NCBI GenBank assembly: GCA_012270545.1
Contig: JAAXID010000241.1
Location: 1 to 33,563 of the forward strand
Length of the DNA stretch: 33,563 nucleotides
From: Anaerolineae bacterium
GTDB taxonomy: Bacteria > Chloroflexota > Anaerolineae > Aggregatilineales > Phototrophicaceae
Direction of reading: 5' to 3'
Part shown: piece by piece, positions 1 through 10,922 of the stretch
Layout: each line of letters opens with the position of its first letter
How positions within the stretch are numbered: the first letter of the stretch is position 1
Notes under the pieces: model-generated
Told to the model about the DNA's origin: nothing
The model's database searches: none
The model's input: the letters and a program-made list of their open reading frames with translations, nothing else
Translations under genes and position numbers: made by a program

Positions 1-404
1 AAATGCGCGTCGGCACCTATCTCTTTTGGGATTGGGGCAGCGTGAACACTGGCTATACCAGCTTCGACAACTGCGCCATGCGGGTGCGCACGACCGTCGT
101 CAGCGCCAACGAAGCGACCCGCGTCATCCTCGATGGTGGCAGCAAAGCCCTGCATTCGGAAACTGTCGAGGGCCTCTACGGCTATATTGAAGAATATCCA
201 GCCGCGCGTCTTCACAAGGTCAACGAAGAGCACGCTTATGTCGATTTCAGCGACTGCGCTGCTATCCCGCAAGTTGGCGCTGCCCTGCACATCGTCCCCG
301 TGCATACTTGCGTGGTGACCAACCTGCACAATCAAATCTACGGCGTCCGCGGCAACCGCGTCGAACAAGTTTGGGATGTCGCCGCGCGCGGCATGGTCTG
401 GTGA
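1..404 (+). CDS. D-threonine aldolase / D-serine dehydratase-like protein, C-terminal part (truncated by window start)
   Basis: Frame is open to the window edge. The C-terminus VPVHTCVVTNLHNQIYGVRGNRVEQVWDVAARGMVW resembles the D-serine dehydratase-like domain with its H-x-C metal site. Confidence 0.75.
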   Translation, partial: MRVGTYLFWDWGSVNTGYTSFDNCAMRVRTTVVSANEATRVILDGGSKALHSETVEGLYGYIEEYPAARLHKVNEEHAYVDFSDCAAIPQVGAALHIVPVHTCVVTNLHNQIYGVRGNRVEQVWDVAARGMVW

Positions 405-456
405 CGACAGCGCCACCGAACCGGCAGTAAATCAGCGGAGCTTTCGGAGTGACAGA

Positions 457-1533
457 ATGCTGATCATTGACGCGCATCTGGACCTCGCCTGGAGCGCCCT
501 GCAATGGAACCGCAATTTGCTTGAGTCCGCCTATACGATTCGGGCGACCGAAGCCGGCATACCCGGCAAGGGAAGAGCGCAGAACACGGTGTCCCTGCCC
601 GACATGCGGCGCGGGCGAGTCGCCGTCAGCTTCGTCACGATGCTGGCGCGGTCAACGGGACATAAACGCGAATATCTCGATTACGGCTCGCAAGCGCAAG
701 CCTATGGCGTCGCCATGGGACAATTGGCATACTATCGCGCGCTGCAGATGGATGGCCATGCGCGCATTCTCAAAGACGGTCCGAGCCTGCGCGCGCATGC
801 TACCGAGTGGGAAGCCTGGGAATCAAACGGCGCTGACCCCTTAACGACGCCCCCCTTAGGCTTCGTGCTCAGCATGGAAAGCGCCGACCCCATCCGCGAT
901 CCGGCGCAGTTGGAAGGCTGGTGGAAGGCCGGCTTGCGGCTCCTGGGTCCGACGCACTACGGTCCCGGACGTTACGCCGGCGGCACCGGCAGCGAACTGG
1001 GGCTGACCGAACTGGGCGAGCCGCTGTTGCGGGAGATGAATCGTCTTGGCATATTACTGGACTTGACGCACTTAAGCGACGAGGCATTTTGGGAAGCGGT
1101 GAAGGTATATGAAGGAGCCGTGCTGGCCAGCCACAACAATTGTCGCGCGCTCGTGCCCCATCAACGGCAATTCAGCGACGAGCAGTTGAAGCTAATTATC
1201 GAGCGCGACGGCGTCGTTGGCGCCGCCTTCGATGTTTGGATGCTGCAACCGGGCTTCGTCCGCGGCGGCAGCAACGAAGCGGTCTTCATCGACACGGTGA
1301 TTGACCATATCGACCACCTCTGTCAATTGGCCGGGAACAGTCGCCACGCCGCCATCGGCACCGATCTGGACGGCGGTTTCGGACGCGAGCAATCGCCCTG
1401 TGATCTCGACACCATCGCTGACTTGCAGCAATTGCCGGCAAAACTTGCGACGCGCGGCTACGCGGAAGGCGACATCAAGAACATCATGCACGGGAACTGG
1501 CTGCGGCTGCTCTATAAGGCTTGGGGTGACTAA
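457..1533 (+). CDS. Membrane dipeptidase-like protein (peptidase family M19)
   Basis: N-terminal MLIIDAHLDLAW (H-x-D), LASHNNCRALVPHQRQFSD and IGTDLDGGFG are M19 motifs. The internal ATG at 457 fits the domain start better than the ORF start at 376. Confidence 0.88.
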   Translation: MLIIDAHLDLAWSALQWNRNLLESAYTIRATEAGIPGKGRAQNTVSLPDMRRGRVAVSFVTMLARSTGHKREYLDYGSQAQAYGVAMGQLAYYRALQMDGHARILKDGPSLRAHATEWEAWESNGADPLTTPPLGFVLSMESADPIRDPAQLEGWWKAGLRLLGPTHYGPGRYAGGTGSELGLTELGEPLLREMNRLGILLDLTHLSDEAFWEAVKVYEGAVLASHNNCRALVPHQRQFSDEQLKLIIERDGVVGAAFDVWMLQPGFVRGGSNEAVFIDTVIDHIDHLCQLAGNSRHAAIGTDLDGGFGREQSPCDLDTIADLQQLPAKLATRGYAEGDIKNIMHGNWLRLLYKAWGD

Positions 1534-1546
1534 GACGCGCCGGATT

Positions 1547-2332
1547 CTACAAGCGTCCTTCCAGCATTCGGTCCATTTCTTCACTGGCTTGCCGCAGGAT
1601 TTGACGCAAGGCGAAGTCGCTGCCATGCGGCACCATGAGCGCGCCTTGACGCCTGTATCGGTCGACTTCTTCAATTGAGGCAGCGGTCCGCGCCCATACT
1701 TTGCCATGCTGCTTCGCCGAGGCCGCCACCCGGGCAACCGCATCGTCAACAGACATGCCGTACTCTGGATAAGTCTCCAAGCGAAGACCGAGGTCAGCCG
1801 GACCGACGAATAGCGCGTCAATGCCCGCAACCGCGGCGATCTCGTCGGCGTTGGCAACCGCTTCCGGCGTTTCTATCTGGGCGACGATATAGGTCTCGCG
1901 ATTCGCATCCGCAATGTACGTGCTGCCGCTCCGCCAACTGTCCAATCCAAAATCCGCGTCGAGGCCCGCCCCATCAAGCCCGCGGTTGCCAATTGGCGGG
2001 TACTTTGCCGCCATTACGATGCCGCGAGCTGTTTCCGCGTCCGAGACGAAGGGGATCATCAAGCCGGCCGCGCCATCTTCCAGGAAGCGATAAAGCCTGG
2101 TTCGCTGCGTCGTCGGCGGCCGGATCAGGCAGTCGATATCATATCGCTGGCAGAGCGCCAATAGATGCTGCACTTCACGGACTTCGAAGTTGCGATGTTC
2201 CAGATCGAGCCAAATGCCGTCATATCGATAATGCGCCGCGTAGCGAATGTAGAACGGCAGCACGTGCCCCAGCGAACAGAATCGCGCGAACTCGCCCGCC
2301 CGCCATTTCGCCAGCACCTTGCTCTTTCGCAT
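1547..2332 (-). CDS. HpcH/HpaI aldolase family protein
   Basis: YDGIWLDLEHRNFEVREVQHLL, AGLMIPFVSDAETA, VAQIETPEAVANADEIAAVAGIDALFVGPADLGLRL. Start placed at MRKSKV. Confidence 0.9.
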   Translation of the reverse strand: MRKSKVLAKWRAGEFARFCSLGHVLPFYIRYAAHYRYDGIWLDLEHRNFEVREVQHLLALCQRYDIDCLIRPPTTQRTRLYRFLEDGAAGLMIPFVSDAETARGIVMAAKYPPIGNRGLDGAGLDADFGLDSWRSGSTYIADANRETYIVAQIETPEAVANADEIAAVAGIDALFVGPADLGLRLETYPEYGMSVDDAVARVAASAKQHGKVWARTAASIEEVDRYRRQGALMVPHGSDFALRQILRQASEEMDRMLEGRL

Positions 2333-2455
2333 GATTTTCGCCTCCCTCGCTAAAGTCTTCGCCACAATTTCGACACATTCTAACCAATCAATGGCGAGCC
2401 TCTATATGAAATGAATTCTGTTGCGCTGGCAGCGAAGCGATTGCAAGCCCAGTGA

Positions 2456-3613
2456 CTAGGAGAGCAGTGGCCGGATCCGCTCAAGCGCCCGCTCCAGCAG
2501 GGGCAGATCGGCAGCGAAACAAAGTCGGAGATAACCTTCGCCCTGGGGACCAAAGGCCGCGCCCGGCGCCAGACCGACGCCGCACTGACGCAAAACCTGC
2601 TCGGCAAAGGCGTAGCTGTCGCTCACGCCGTCCACTGAAAAGAAGGCGTAGAAAGCCGCCCGCGGAAGGGGAAAGGTCACACGGGGCAATTCGTCGAAAG
2701 CGCATGCGACCGCCTCCAGCGCGGCACGGTAACGCGCCGCTGACGCGCGGATGAAGGCTTCACCTTGCTGCAATGCCGTGATGCCGGCGATTTGAACCGG
2801 CGCGAAAATGCAGGAGTAGTTGAACTCGCTCACGATCTCCAGCGTACTGATTAGCGACTTCGGCGCCGTCAGCCAGCCCAGACGCCAGCCCGTCATCGCC
2901 CAGGACTTCGAGAAGCTGTTGACGATCAGGTACTTGTCGTCCTCGGTCACCTTGTCGCTGAAGCTCGGCGCATAATCACAATCGTAGACGATGCGACTGT
3001 ATACCTCGTCCGCGATAAGCCAGAGATCGCGTTCACGGCAGAAATCAAGGATCAGCTGCTGTTCGGCATCCGCCAGCATCCAGCCAGTCGGATTGTTCGG
3101 CGAGTTGATTAGCAGGGCACTCGTATTCGCTTTGCAGGCGGCGAAGAGTTCATCCAGATCCAGGCGCCATTGACCACAGCGCGGGCGCAAGGGCACGCGG
3201 ACGATCTCCGCGCCCAGAATTTCGGCGGCCGCCGGCAGATTCGGCCATACCGGCGAAGGGATGACCAGGGCATCGCCCTCGGCGACGATGCACTGAAGCG
3301 CGACCGCCAACGCTGTCATGCCCGATGGCGTCACAGCGACATTGTCCGCCGCAAGGTTTATGCCGTAGAGCCCGTTCATATAGTCCGCAAGCGCCTGCCT
3401 CAACTCAATGATGCCCAGGTTGGGCTGATAAAATGTCTGCCCTTCGTCGAGCGCGTCTTTGGCCGCTTGACGGATGAACTGTGGCGTTGGCTTGTCCGGC
3501 TCGCCAAACCACAAGGGGATGACATCCGTCCGGCCGATTGCGGAGTTCGAGAGTTTGCGGATTAAGCTCGGCTGCAGCGCCTGTACGCTGGGACGATGCG
3601 CGCGTATCGGCAT
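2456..3613 (-). CDS. PLP-dependent aminotransferase class I/II
   Basis: INSPNNPTGWML, LIADEVYSRIVYD, and the PLP-lysine motif SFSKSWAMTGWRLGWL. Confidence 0.93.
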   Translation of the reverse strand: MPIRAHRPSVQALQPSLIRKLSNSAIGRTDVIPLWFGEPDKPTPQFIRQAAKDALDEGQTFYQPNLGIIELRQALADYMNGLYGINLAADNVAVTPSGMTALAVALQCIVAEGDALVIPSPVWPNLPAAAEILGAEIVRVPLRPRCGQWRLDLDELFAACKANTSALLINSPNNPTGWMLADAEQQLILDFCRERDLWLIADEVYSRIVYDCDYAPSFSDKVTEDDKYLIVNSFSKSWAMTGWRLGWLTAPKSLISTLEIVSEFNYSCIFAPVQIAGITALQQGEAFIRASAARYRAALEAVACAFDELPRVTFPLPRAAFYAFFSVDGVSDSYAFAEQVLRQCGVGLAPGAAFGPQGEGYLRLCFAADLPLLERALERIRPLLS

Positions 3614-3618
3614 GGACT

Positions 3619-4589
3619 TTAGTCTCCCTCCTGCTTGTAGAGCGCCACCGCCGCCACGATGATGATGCCCTGAATAAGACCTTGAATGAACTGATTCACG
3701 CCCAGCATGACCAGCAGATTGGCTGTGATGCCGAGAAGCAGCACGCCTCCCAGCGTCCCAACCACGGTGCCGCGGCCGCCGAAGAGGCTGGTGCCGCCAA
3801 TGATAACCGCTGTGATCGTCTGTAATTCGATGCCATCGCCGATGGCAGGGTCGCCAACGCCCATGCGCGACAGCCAGAGTAAGCCCGTTATGGACGCGCT
3901 GATGCTGCAGATGACATAGACGCCGTAGCGAACCAGCTTGACCGGCACCCCCGAGAGATGCGCCACTTCAATGTTGCCGCCGATAGCGTACAGATATTTG
4001 CCAAAGGCCGTATAGCGCAGAAGCAGCGCGGTAAGAACCAGGAGGGCACCAAACATAATGGCAATGACCGGCAGCGGACCGATCTTCTGCACATAAAACA
4101 TGATGAAGGGTCTGCTCGCCGAGCCCACCGGTGAAGTCGAAATGCTGAGGCTGATGCCACGCAAAATGCCCAGCGAGGCCAGCGTGACGATAAAAGGCGC
4201 GATCTTCACCTCGTTGACGAGGAAAGCGTGAATCAACCCGACCACCAGCCCGAGCGCCAAAGTCGCCGCGATCGCCGCGCCCTGGTTGCCCACTTCGCCA
4301 TTCATCACGATGGCCGAAACGAGAATCGACAATTTCACCAGCGAACCAACCGAGAGGTCGATGCCAGCAGTCAAGATGACCAGCATCTGGCCCAAGGCGA
4401 CGATGCCCAGAAAAGCGGCCTGACGGGCGACATTGGTCAGGTTGCGCACGGTCAGAAAGCGCTCCGACTGCGTGGCGCCGATAATGATCAAAACGACGAT
4501 AAATCCGTAAACGGCGAAGATCGGACCGTAGCGCCGCAGAAACAGCCGCTGGGAATCGCTTAGCCCACCAAAAAGCCGCGCCGAGACGT

Positions 4590-4593
<4 letters not shown>
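3619..4593 (-). CDS. Sugar-type ABC transporter permease (RbsC/BPD_transp_2 family)
   Basis: Polytopic; GQMLVILTAGIDLSVGS and ITAVIIGGTSLFGGRGTVVGTLGGVLLLG signatures. Overlaps the upstream ATPase gene by 4 nt. Confidence 0.93.
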
Positions 4594-6101
<1,508 letters not shown>

Positions 6102-6115
6102 GCCCTTTCGAGGCC

Positions 6116-6157
6116 GCCCCCATCCCCGGACCCTTCCCCCAAAATGAGGGAAGGGAG
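6116..6157. repeat. Intercistronic G/C-tract plus hairpin repeat, copy A
   Basis: gcccccatccccggacccttcccccaaaatgagggaagggag; matches 30846..30886 except for a 1-nt indel. Internal stem cccttccc/gggaaggg. Confidence 0.9.
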
Positions 6158-6207
6158 TGATCTATGTGCGATCAGTTAGACAAAGTCTCTCGTTATGAGG
6201 GGCTCTC

Positions 6208-7350
6208 CTATTCTTCAACGAGGAAGCCGAGCTCCGCCAGTTTCTCATCGGACATGATGACCGGACCATGCACGTCGTCGCTCCATCTCGGTCTGTAATA
6301 ATCCGCAGCCTCGACATCGGTGAAGGGACGGGCTTCGGGCATCGTATCGATGAAGTCGATGAAGCGCGGAGTGGGCTCGCCTTGCAGAATCTGAATGGCG
6401 GCGTCGAGGCAGAGCGTGATCATCGCGTTGGGGTACATCCAGGCATAGAATGGGAAGCCGTGTTCAATCGCCGAGCGCAGGAAGCCATTCTGCATTTCTC
6501 CGCCAGCTATCGGCGGGATCTCCATCCCGGCATCCTCATAGGCGCTGATCATGCCCTGGACCATCTGCGCGCCGCCCGACCAGATGCCATCAATCTCGTC
6601 GCCGTGCTGCGCCAGCCATGTCTCCATGATCTTCTTGCCTTCGGCCGGTGACCAGAAGCCCGGTTGGTTGTCGAGCAATTCGATGCCATAAGAGTCGAAG
6701 ACGGCCAGGGCACCTTCTTCCATGATGACCGAGGTGGTCACGCCCGGTATGCCCGTCATCATCAAGAAGTTGCCATCGGCGCCAACGGTGTCAATCAGCC
6801 ACAGCGCCAACTTAGCGCCGATATTATAGAGATTGGTGCCGACCTCGGTGACGAAGTTGTCGGTTTCCACCGCGCTGGCGCAGAGCACAACGGGAACGCC
6901 CTGCATCATCGCCCGCTCAACTGGCGCCGACAATGCAGCCGCGCCCATGGGCACCAGAATCAGCGCGTCAGGTTCCTGCGCCAGCAAGTCTTCCACCTGC
7001 GGCACCTGGATATCAGCGCTGGCCTGGGCGTCGCCATACAGGAATTCGGAGATGACCTCTTCGCCCAATTCTTCGACGTGCCAGTAGGCATGCGCGTCAA
7101 AAAGCGCCGACCAGGCGTTGCTCGTTCCCTGCGCCGCCAGGGCGATGCGATATGGCGGATCCTTGGCGAATTCGCCGGTATCGTAGACTTCATCAAGGCG
7201 CGAGAGCACGCTCTGCAAATAGGGCGAGGCGTCGATCATTTCCTGCGTGATTTCGAATTCCGCCATTGCGCTGTCTTGCCCGATCGACACAAGCGACATG
7301 CCGAGCAGCAGCGACAAAATGAACAGCCCGCAAATCAGTTTCCTCAACAT
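6208..7350 (-). CDS. Sugar-type ABC transporter periplasmic substrate-binding protein (Peripla_BP_4-like)
   Basis: Sec signal MLRKLICGLFILSLLLGMSLVSIGQ; RIALAAQGTSNAWSA...DALILVPMGAAALSAPVERAMMQGVPVVL; operon context with RbsA/RbsC. Confidence 0.9.
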   Translation of the reverse strand: MLRKLICGLFILSLLLGMSLVSIGQDSAMAEFEITQEMIDASPYLQSVLSRLDEVYDTGEFAKDPPYRIALAAQGTSNAWSALFDAHAYWHVEELGEEVISEFLYGDAQASADIQVPQVEDLLAQEPDALILVPMGAAALSAPVERAMMQGVPVVLCASAVETDNFVTEVGTNLYNIGAKLALWLIDTVGADGNFLMMTGIPGVTTSVIMEEGALAVFDSYGIELLDNQPGFWSPAEGKKIMETWLAQHGDEIDGIWSGGAQMVQGMISAYEDAGMEIPPIAGGEMQNGFLRSAIEHGFPFYAWMYPNAMITLCLDAAIQILQGEPTPRFIDFIDTMPEARPFTDVEAADYYRPRWSDDVHGPVIMSDEKLAELGFLVEE

Positions 7351-7375
7351 TAGCTTTCCTCCCTAAGATTGCTAA

Positions 7376-7404
7376 AGGTCAACACGTGTTATTTCGCATG
7401 ACCT
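7376..7404. promoter_or_regulatory. Nested inverted repeats upstream of the sugar-binding-protein gene (possible operator)
   Basis: AGGTCA (7376-7381) ... TGACCT (7399-7404), and an overlapping perfect palindrome AACACGTGTT (7381-7390). Confidence 0.35.
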
Positions 7405-7455
7405 GCTTTCTAATCAACTCCATTGTCCAAATCCGCCCCCTTTCCTTTTCAATGC

Positions 7456-8439
7456 CTACTCTTCAACATTGGCGAGGCTGTACAAGGTCACCGCGCCCAG
7501 AATCACCAATCCTTTGATGATGAACTGCACCTCAATATCCAAACCCATCAGCAGCGCCATTGTGCTGAGTACCTGAATCATCAGCACGCCGGCGATCGTT
7601 CCCAGCAAGCCGCCGCGTCCGCCGACGAAGGCAGTCCCGCCGACAATGGCCGCAGCGATCGAGTCCAGCTCGAGCCCAGTGCCGATGAAGCGATCGACAT
7701 AGCCGACATAGCCAGTCAGCACGACGCCGGAGGCAACCGCCAGGCAGCTGCCCAGGATATACACGGAGATGCGGATGGCGTCGACCGAGATGCCCGAAAG
7801 GCGCGCCGCTTCGATGTTGCTGCCGACGGCATAGACTTTGCGGCCATAAGCGGTGCGCCGCAAGACGAAGATGAAAAACGCGTTCAGCCCCAGCCACAAG
7901 AGCAGCGGAATCGAAAGCACAAACCAGGACTGATTGACGATGCCCAAAACCTCCGGCACGAAACCGCCGGGCACGCCCTTCGTGTAGGCTTGCGTGGCGC
8001 CTTTGACCAGCACAAGCATCCCCAATGTCGCCACAAACGGGGGCACGCGCCGCTTGGTAACCAGCACGCCATTGCCCAAGCCCACAATCGCGCCCAGCGC
8101 CAGCGCAATCAAAATCGCCGGCAGCACCAGCTCATCACGTCCGTTGGTGACGTCCGCCACCACAATCGAGGTCATGATGAAGATGCCGCCGATGGACAGG
8201 TCCAAGCCCGCGACCAGCAGAATCATCGTCTGCCCGATGGCGACGATGCCCAATTGCGACGCCTGCCGCATGACAACGGCGATGGTGTTGACATCGTAGA
8301 GCTTCGGCGTCAAAACGGCCGCGGCGAGCAGCAGAACCACCAGCGCGATGTACACGCCGTAATTGGCGATGAACAGCCGCAGCCGCCAGCCGTTGAAACT
8401 TGTCGCTGATTCGTATGGCTTTGCGACGCTCATTCGCAT
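7456..8439 (-). CDS. Sugar-type ABC transporter permease (RbsC/BPD_transp_2 family), second distinct permease of the operon
   Basis: GQTMILLVAGLDLSIGGIFIMTS and AAAIVGGTAFVGGRGGLLGTIAGVLMI signatures. Confidence 0.93.
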   Translation of the reverse strand: MRMSVAKPYESATSFNGWRLRLFIANYGVYIALVVLLLAAAVLTPKLYDVNTIAVVMRQASQLGIVAIGQTMILLVAGLDLSIGGIFIMTSIVVADVTNGRDELVLPAILIALALGAIVGLGNGVLVTKRRVPPFVATLGMLVLVKGATQAYTKGVPGGFVPEVLGIVNQSWFVLSIPLLLWLGLNAFFIFVLRRTAYGRKVYAVGSNIEAARLSGISVDAIRISVYILGSCLAVASGVVLTGYVGYVDRFIGTGLELDSIAAAIVGGTAFVGGRGGLLGTIAGVLMIQVLSTMALLMGLDIEVQFIIKGLVILGAVTLYSLANVEE

Positions 8440-8496
8440 TCCCGATCGGCATGCCGAGCAGCGAGCGCTGTCATTTCACCGCGCTATGCCAGGCCC

Positions 8497-9012
8497 TTAG
8501 TGGGGGGCGGCCGGCGCATCCTGGTCATCGAGATACTTCGCCGCCCACTCGACGCCTTCCCAGGAAATTATCTTCTCCGGCGTGATTTTGACCAGGTAAC
8601 GCGGGCGCACTCTTGAAGGCTCCAGATACTCCGGACCGCGTTCGCCCAAATAACGCACCGACATCCGCCGGCCGATTTCCAGCCACTCGCCGTGCATCAG
8701 CGCCGGACCTTCAACGACTTCCGCCGGGCCGCGGAACAGCACACGGGTGTAGGGGCTGCTGTCCTTGGCGCAGGAAACCGAACAACGCGGGAAGCGAAGC
8801 AAATGCTGCGCGAAAATCGTCTTCGCGCGCGGGATGACCCACATCGCTTCCCCATCCCATTCCTGCCAGACAGGCGTGATATACGGGTCGCCCTTGCTGT
8901 CGACGGTGGCGATCCGCGCGACAACAGGCCCATCGAGGAACTCCTGCAGCTCCTCCGCGTTCAACGCGCGCATCTTGCCCATCCACTCGGGGTACTCTCT
9001 TTTTGCGCTCAT
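8497..9012 (-). CDS. Pyridoxamine 5'-phosphate oxidase-like (PPOX/split-barrel) family protein
   Basis: GPVVARIATVDSKGDPYITPVWQEWDGEAMWVIPRAKT...RFPRCSVSCAKDSSPYTRVLFRGPAEVVE. Start placed at MSAKREYPEW. Confidence 0.85.
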   Translation of the reverse strand: MSAKREYPEWMGKMRALNAEELQEFLDGPVVARIATVDSKGDPYITPVWQEWDGEAMWVIPRAKTIFAQHLLRFPRCSVSCAKDSSPYTRVLFRGPAEVVEGPALMHGEWLEIGRRMSVRYLGERGPEYLEPSRVRPRYLVKITPEKIISWEGVEWAAKYLDDQDAPAAPH

Positions 9013-9139
9013 AAACTGTCCTTTCCGCAAGAATACTATCTCGACTGTACATGATTTATTCGGCGCGCCTGGTTGGCGTCCTGCCTTTCCCAAAGTATAT
9101 CCAATGTTGCGTGAGCTGCCAAAATAACAGGCTTATCGA

Positions 9140-9910
9140 CTAGACAAATTCTATGCGTACGCCGGCCGCTACACGCGGATCGACAACGCCTTTCACGCCG
9201 CCCGTCTTGAAGCGGATCCGAAAGGGCAGAGGCCGGTTCAGCGCGATATGTTCGTGCATGGGACCGGTCTCGTCGGCGGGCCTCAAGTATTCCAGGCGAT
9301 GCGGACCGACCTGATAGACCAGGCCTGAGGCATTGAGCACATCGTCGCGCGCCGGCTCGCCCACGCTCCCCAGAGCCGCGCTCATGATCCGCTCCGTCAA
9401 GGCGATATCGCTTGCAGCCAGCGTAATCGTGTCGATGCCGGTTACCCCATTCGCGTGCTCGTTCTCTTTGGGAACCCGTTCCTCGCGCGGCGTTTCATCT
9501 TCGATGATGAAGGGGATCAGCCCTTGATACTGACCATAGATCTCATTGTTCAGCCAGGAAAGCTGATAGCCATCGAAGCGCACGCGGCTCAAGCCGACCA
9601 GCGGGCTCATTTCGACGCCTTGTTTCTCAAAGACGGCATAGTCGGCGCGGATGTCATCCGTTTGCATGCAGACGTCGATCAGCCCGCCGCCCTTGCTGTG
9701 CACAGCATCCCACCAATAATGCTTCGGGCTCTCCTCGTAGAATGAGAGCAGCTCGATATAAGCGCCATCCTGCAGCCCGACCAAGGTATTGTACGAGCCG
9801 ATCGGGTGGCGTCCGCCAGCGACCACATTGAAGCCGAGCGCCTTGAACGCCGCCGTCAAGTCGTCGAGTTTCGCACCCGCAATGACGATGTGGTCAATTC
9901 CAATAAGCAT
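9140..9910 (-). CDS. VOC-family / glyoxalase-like domain protein (Glyoxalase_3 type)
   Basis: MLIGIDHIVIAGAKLDDLTAAFKALGFNVVAGGRHPIGSYNTLVGLQDGAYIELLSF. Confidence 0.85.
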   Translation of the reverse strand: MLIGIDHIVIAGAKLDDLTAAFKALGFNVVAGGRHPIGSYNTLVGLQDGAYIELLSFYEESPKHYWWDAVHSKGGGLIDVCMQTDDIRADYAVFEKQGVEMSPLVGLSRVRFDGYQLSWLNNEIYGQYQGLIPFIIEDETPREERVPKENEHANGVTGIDTITLAASDIALTERIMSAALGSVGEPARDDVLNASGLVYQVGPHRLEYLRPADETGPMHEHIALNRPLPFRIRFKTGGVKGVVDPRVAAGVRIEFV

Positions 9911-10034
9911 GCCTGTCTCCAATTCTTCCAAAACAATTGCGCGAGTATATCATGCCCTGCGCGCGGGCCTTCCTTGACGAATGCTGGCGAGTTCGTTCTA
10001 CTTGTAATCTAAGGCTTTCTTTTGGAGCAATCTC

Positions 10035-10781
10035 ATGAAACTGACGAGCGACTTACACGTTGTCGGCGGCGGCTATTTTGGATTTGGGCTATCTGGGCGG
10101 CTGGACTGCCATGTCTTCGTGCTCAATAGCGGTTCGGAGCTGGCGCTAATCGACCCCGGCATGGGCATGGATCGGGACTTCGACACGATATTGGACAACA
10201 TCCGCGATGACGGCCTGGACCCCGGCAAGATCCGCAAGCTGATTCTGACGCATTATCATTGCGATCATATCGGCGCCGCCGCCGAAGCGCAGAAGCGGCT
10301 CGATGTCGAAGTGTATTCGTCAGCCTTTGCCGCGCCGGTCATTCGCAACGCCGATGAGAAAGCGGTCGCCCTGGACGTCGCCAAAGCCGCCAACTTCTTC
10401 CCGGCAGATTTCTACTTGCCGCCCTGCCCCGTCGACGTAGAACTCGTCGAAGGCGATGTGATCAAGGTCGGCAATCTGGAGCTTGAGACCTTCGAGACGC
10501 CGGGACATTGCGATGGCCACCTCAGCTTCCTCATGCGCGGCGGCGACCGCAGCTACTTGCTCGGCGCCGATCTGGTCTTCTGGGGTGGCAAAGTCGTCTG
10601 GCAGAATATCCACGACTGCCGCATCGATGCCTACGCCGACAGCATGTTCAAGATGGAGAAACACGATTTCGACGCGCTTGTTCCCGGGCATCTGCAAATC
10701 TCATTGCGCGAGGGCAAGACGCATCTGGATGCGGCCTGCGCGGCCTTTCGGCAGTTGGCTGTCCCGCCGAATTTGCTTTGA
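10035..10781 (+). CDS. MBL-fold metallo-hydrolase
   Basis: LILTHYHCDHIGAA (HxHxDH), FETPGHCDGHLSFLM, LLGADLVFWGG, LVPGHL. Confidence 0.92.
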   Translation: MKLTSDLHVVGGGYFGFGLSGRLDCHVFVLNSGSELALIDPGMGMDRDFDTILDNIRDDGLDPGKIRKLILTHYHCDHIGAAAEAQKRLDVEVYSSAFAAPVIRNADEKAVALDVAKAANFFPADFYLPPCPVDVELVEGDVIKVGNLELETFETPGHCDGHLSFLMRGGDRSYLLGADLVFWGGKVVWQNIHDCRIDAYADSMFKMEKHDFDALVPGHLQISLREGKTHLDAACAAFRQLAVPPNLL

Positions 10782-10922
10782 CGCCCCGAAGGATACCATT
10801 ATCGCAGGCGGCAGACGAATCGCATTCGGCTCAACGCGTCAGCAGATAAGGAGGCAATATCGAACAATCGACAGATTGAACGATTCGCGCGCTGGCGCAG
10901 ATAACTATTTAAGGAGAACCAC

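Noticed and set aside
1192-1857. 221-aa minus-strand ORF spanning the M19/aldolase junction
   Set aside because: Overlaps two confident convergent CDSs; no family resemblance.
7423-8409. 328-aa plus-strand ORF rich in Q, H, D and R
   Set aside because: Antisense to the RbsC-type permease; low-complexity hydrophilic composition is the expected mirror of hydrophobic codons.
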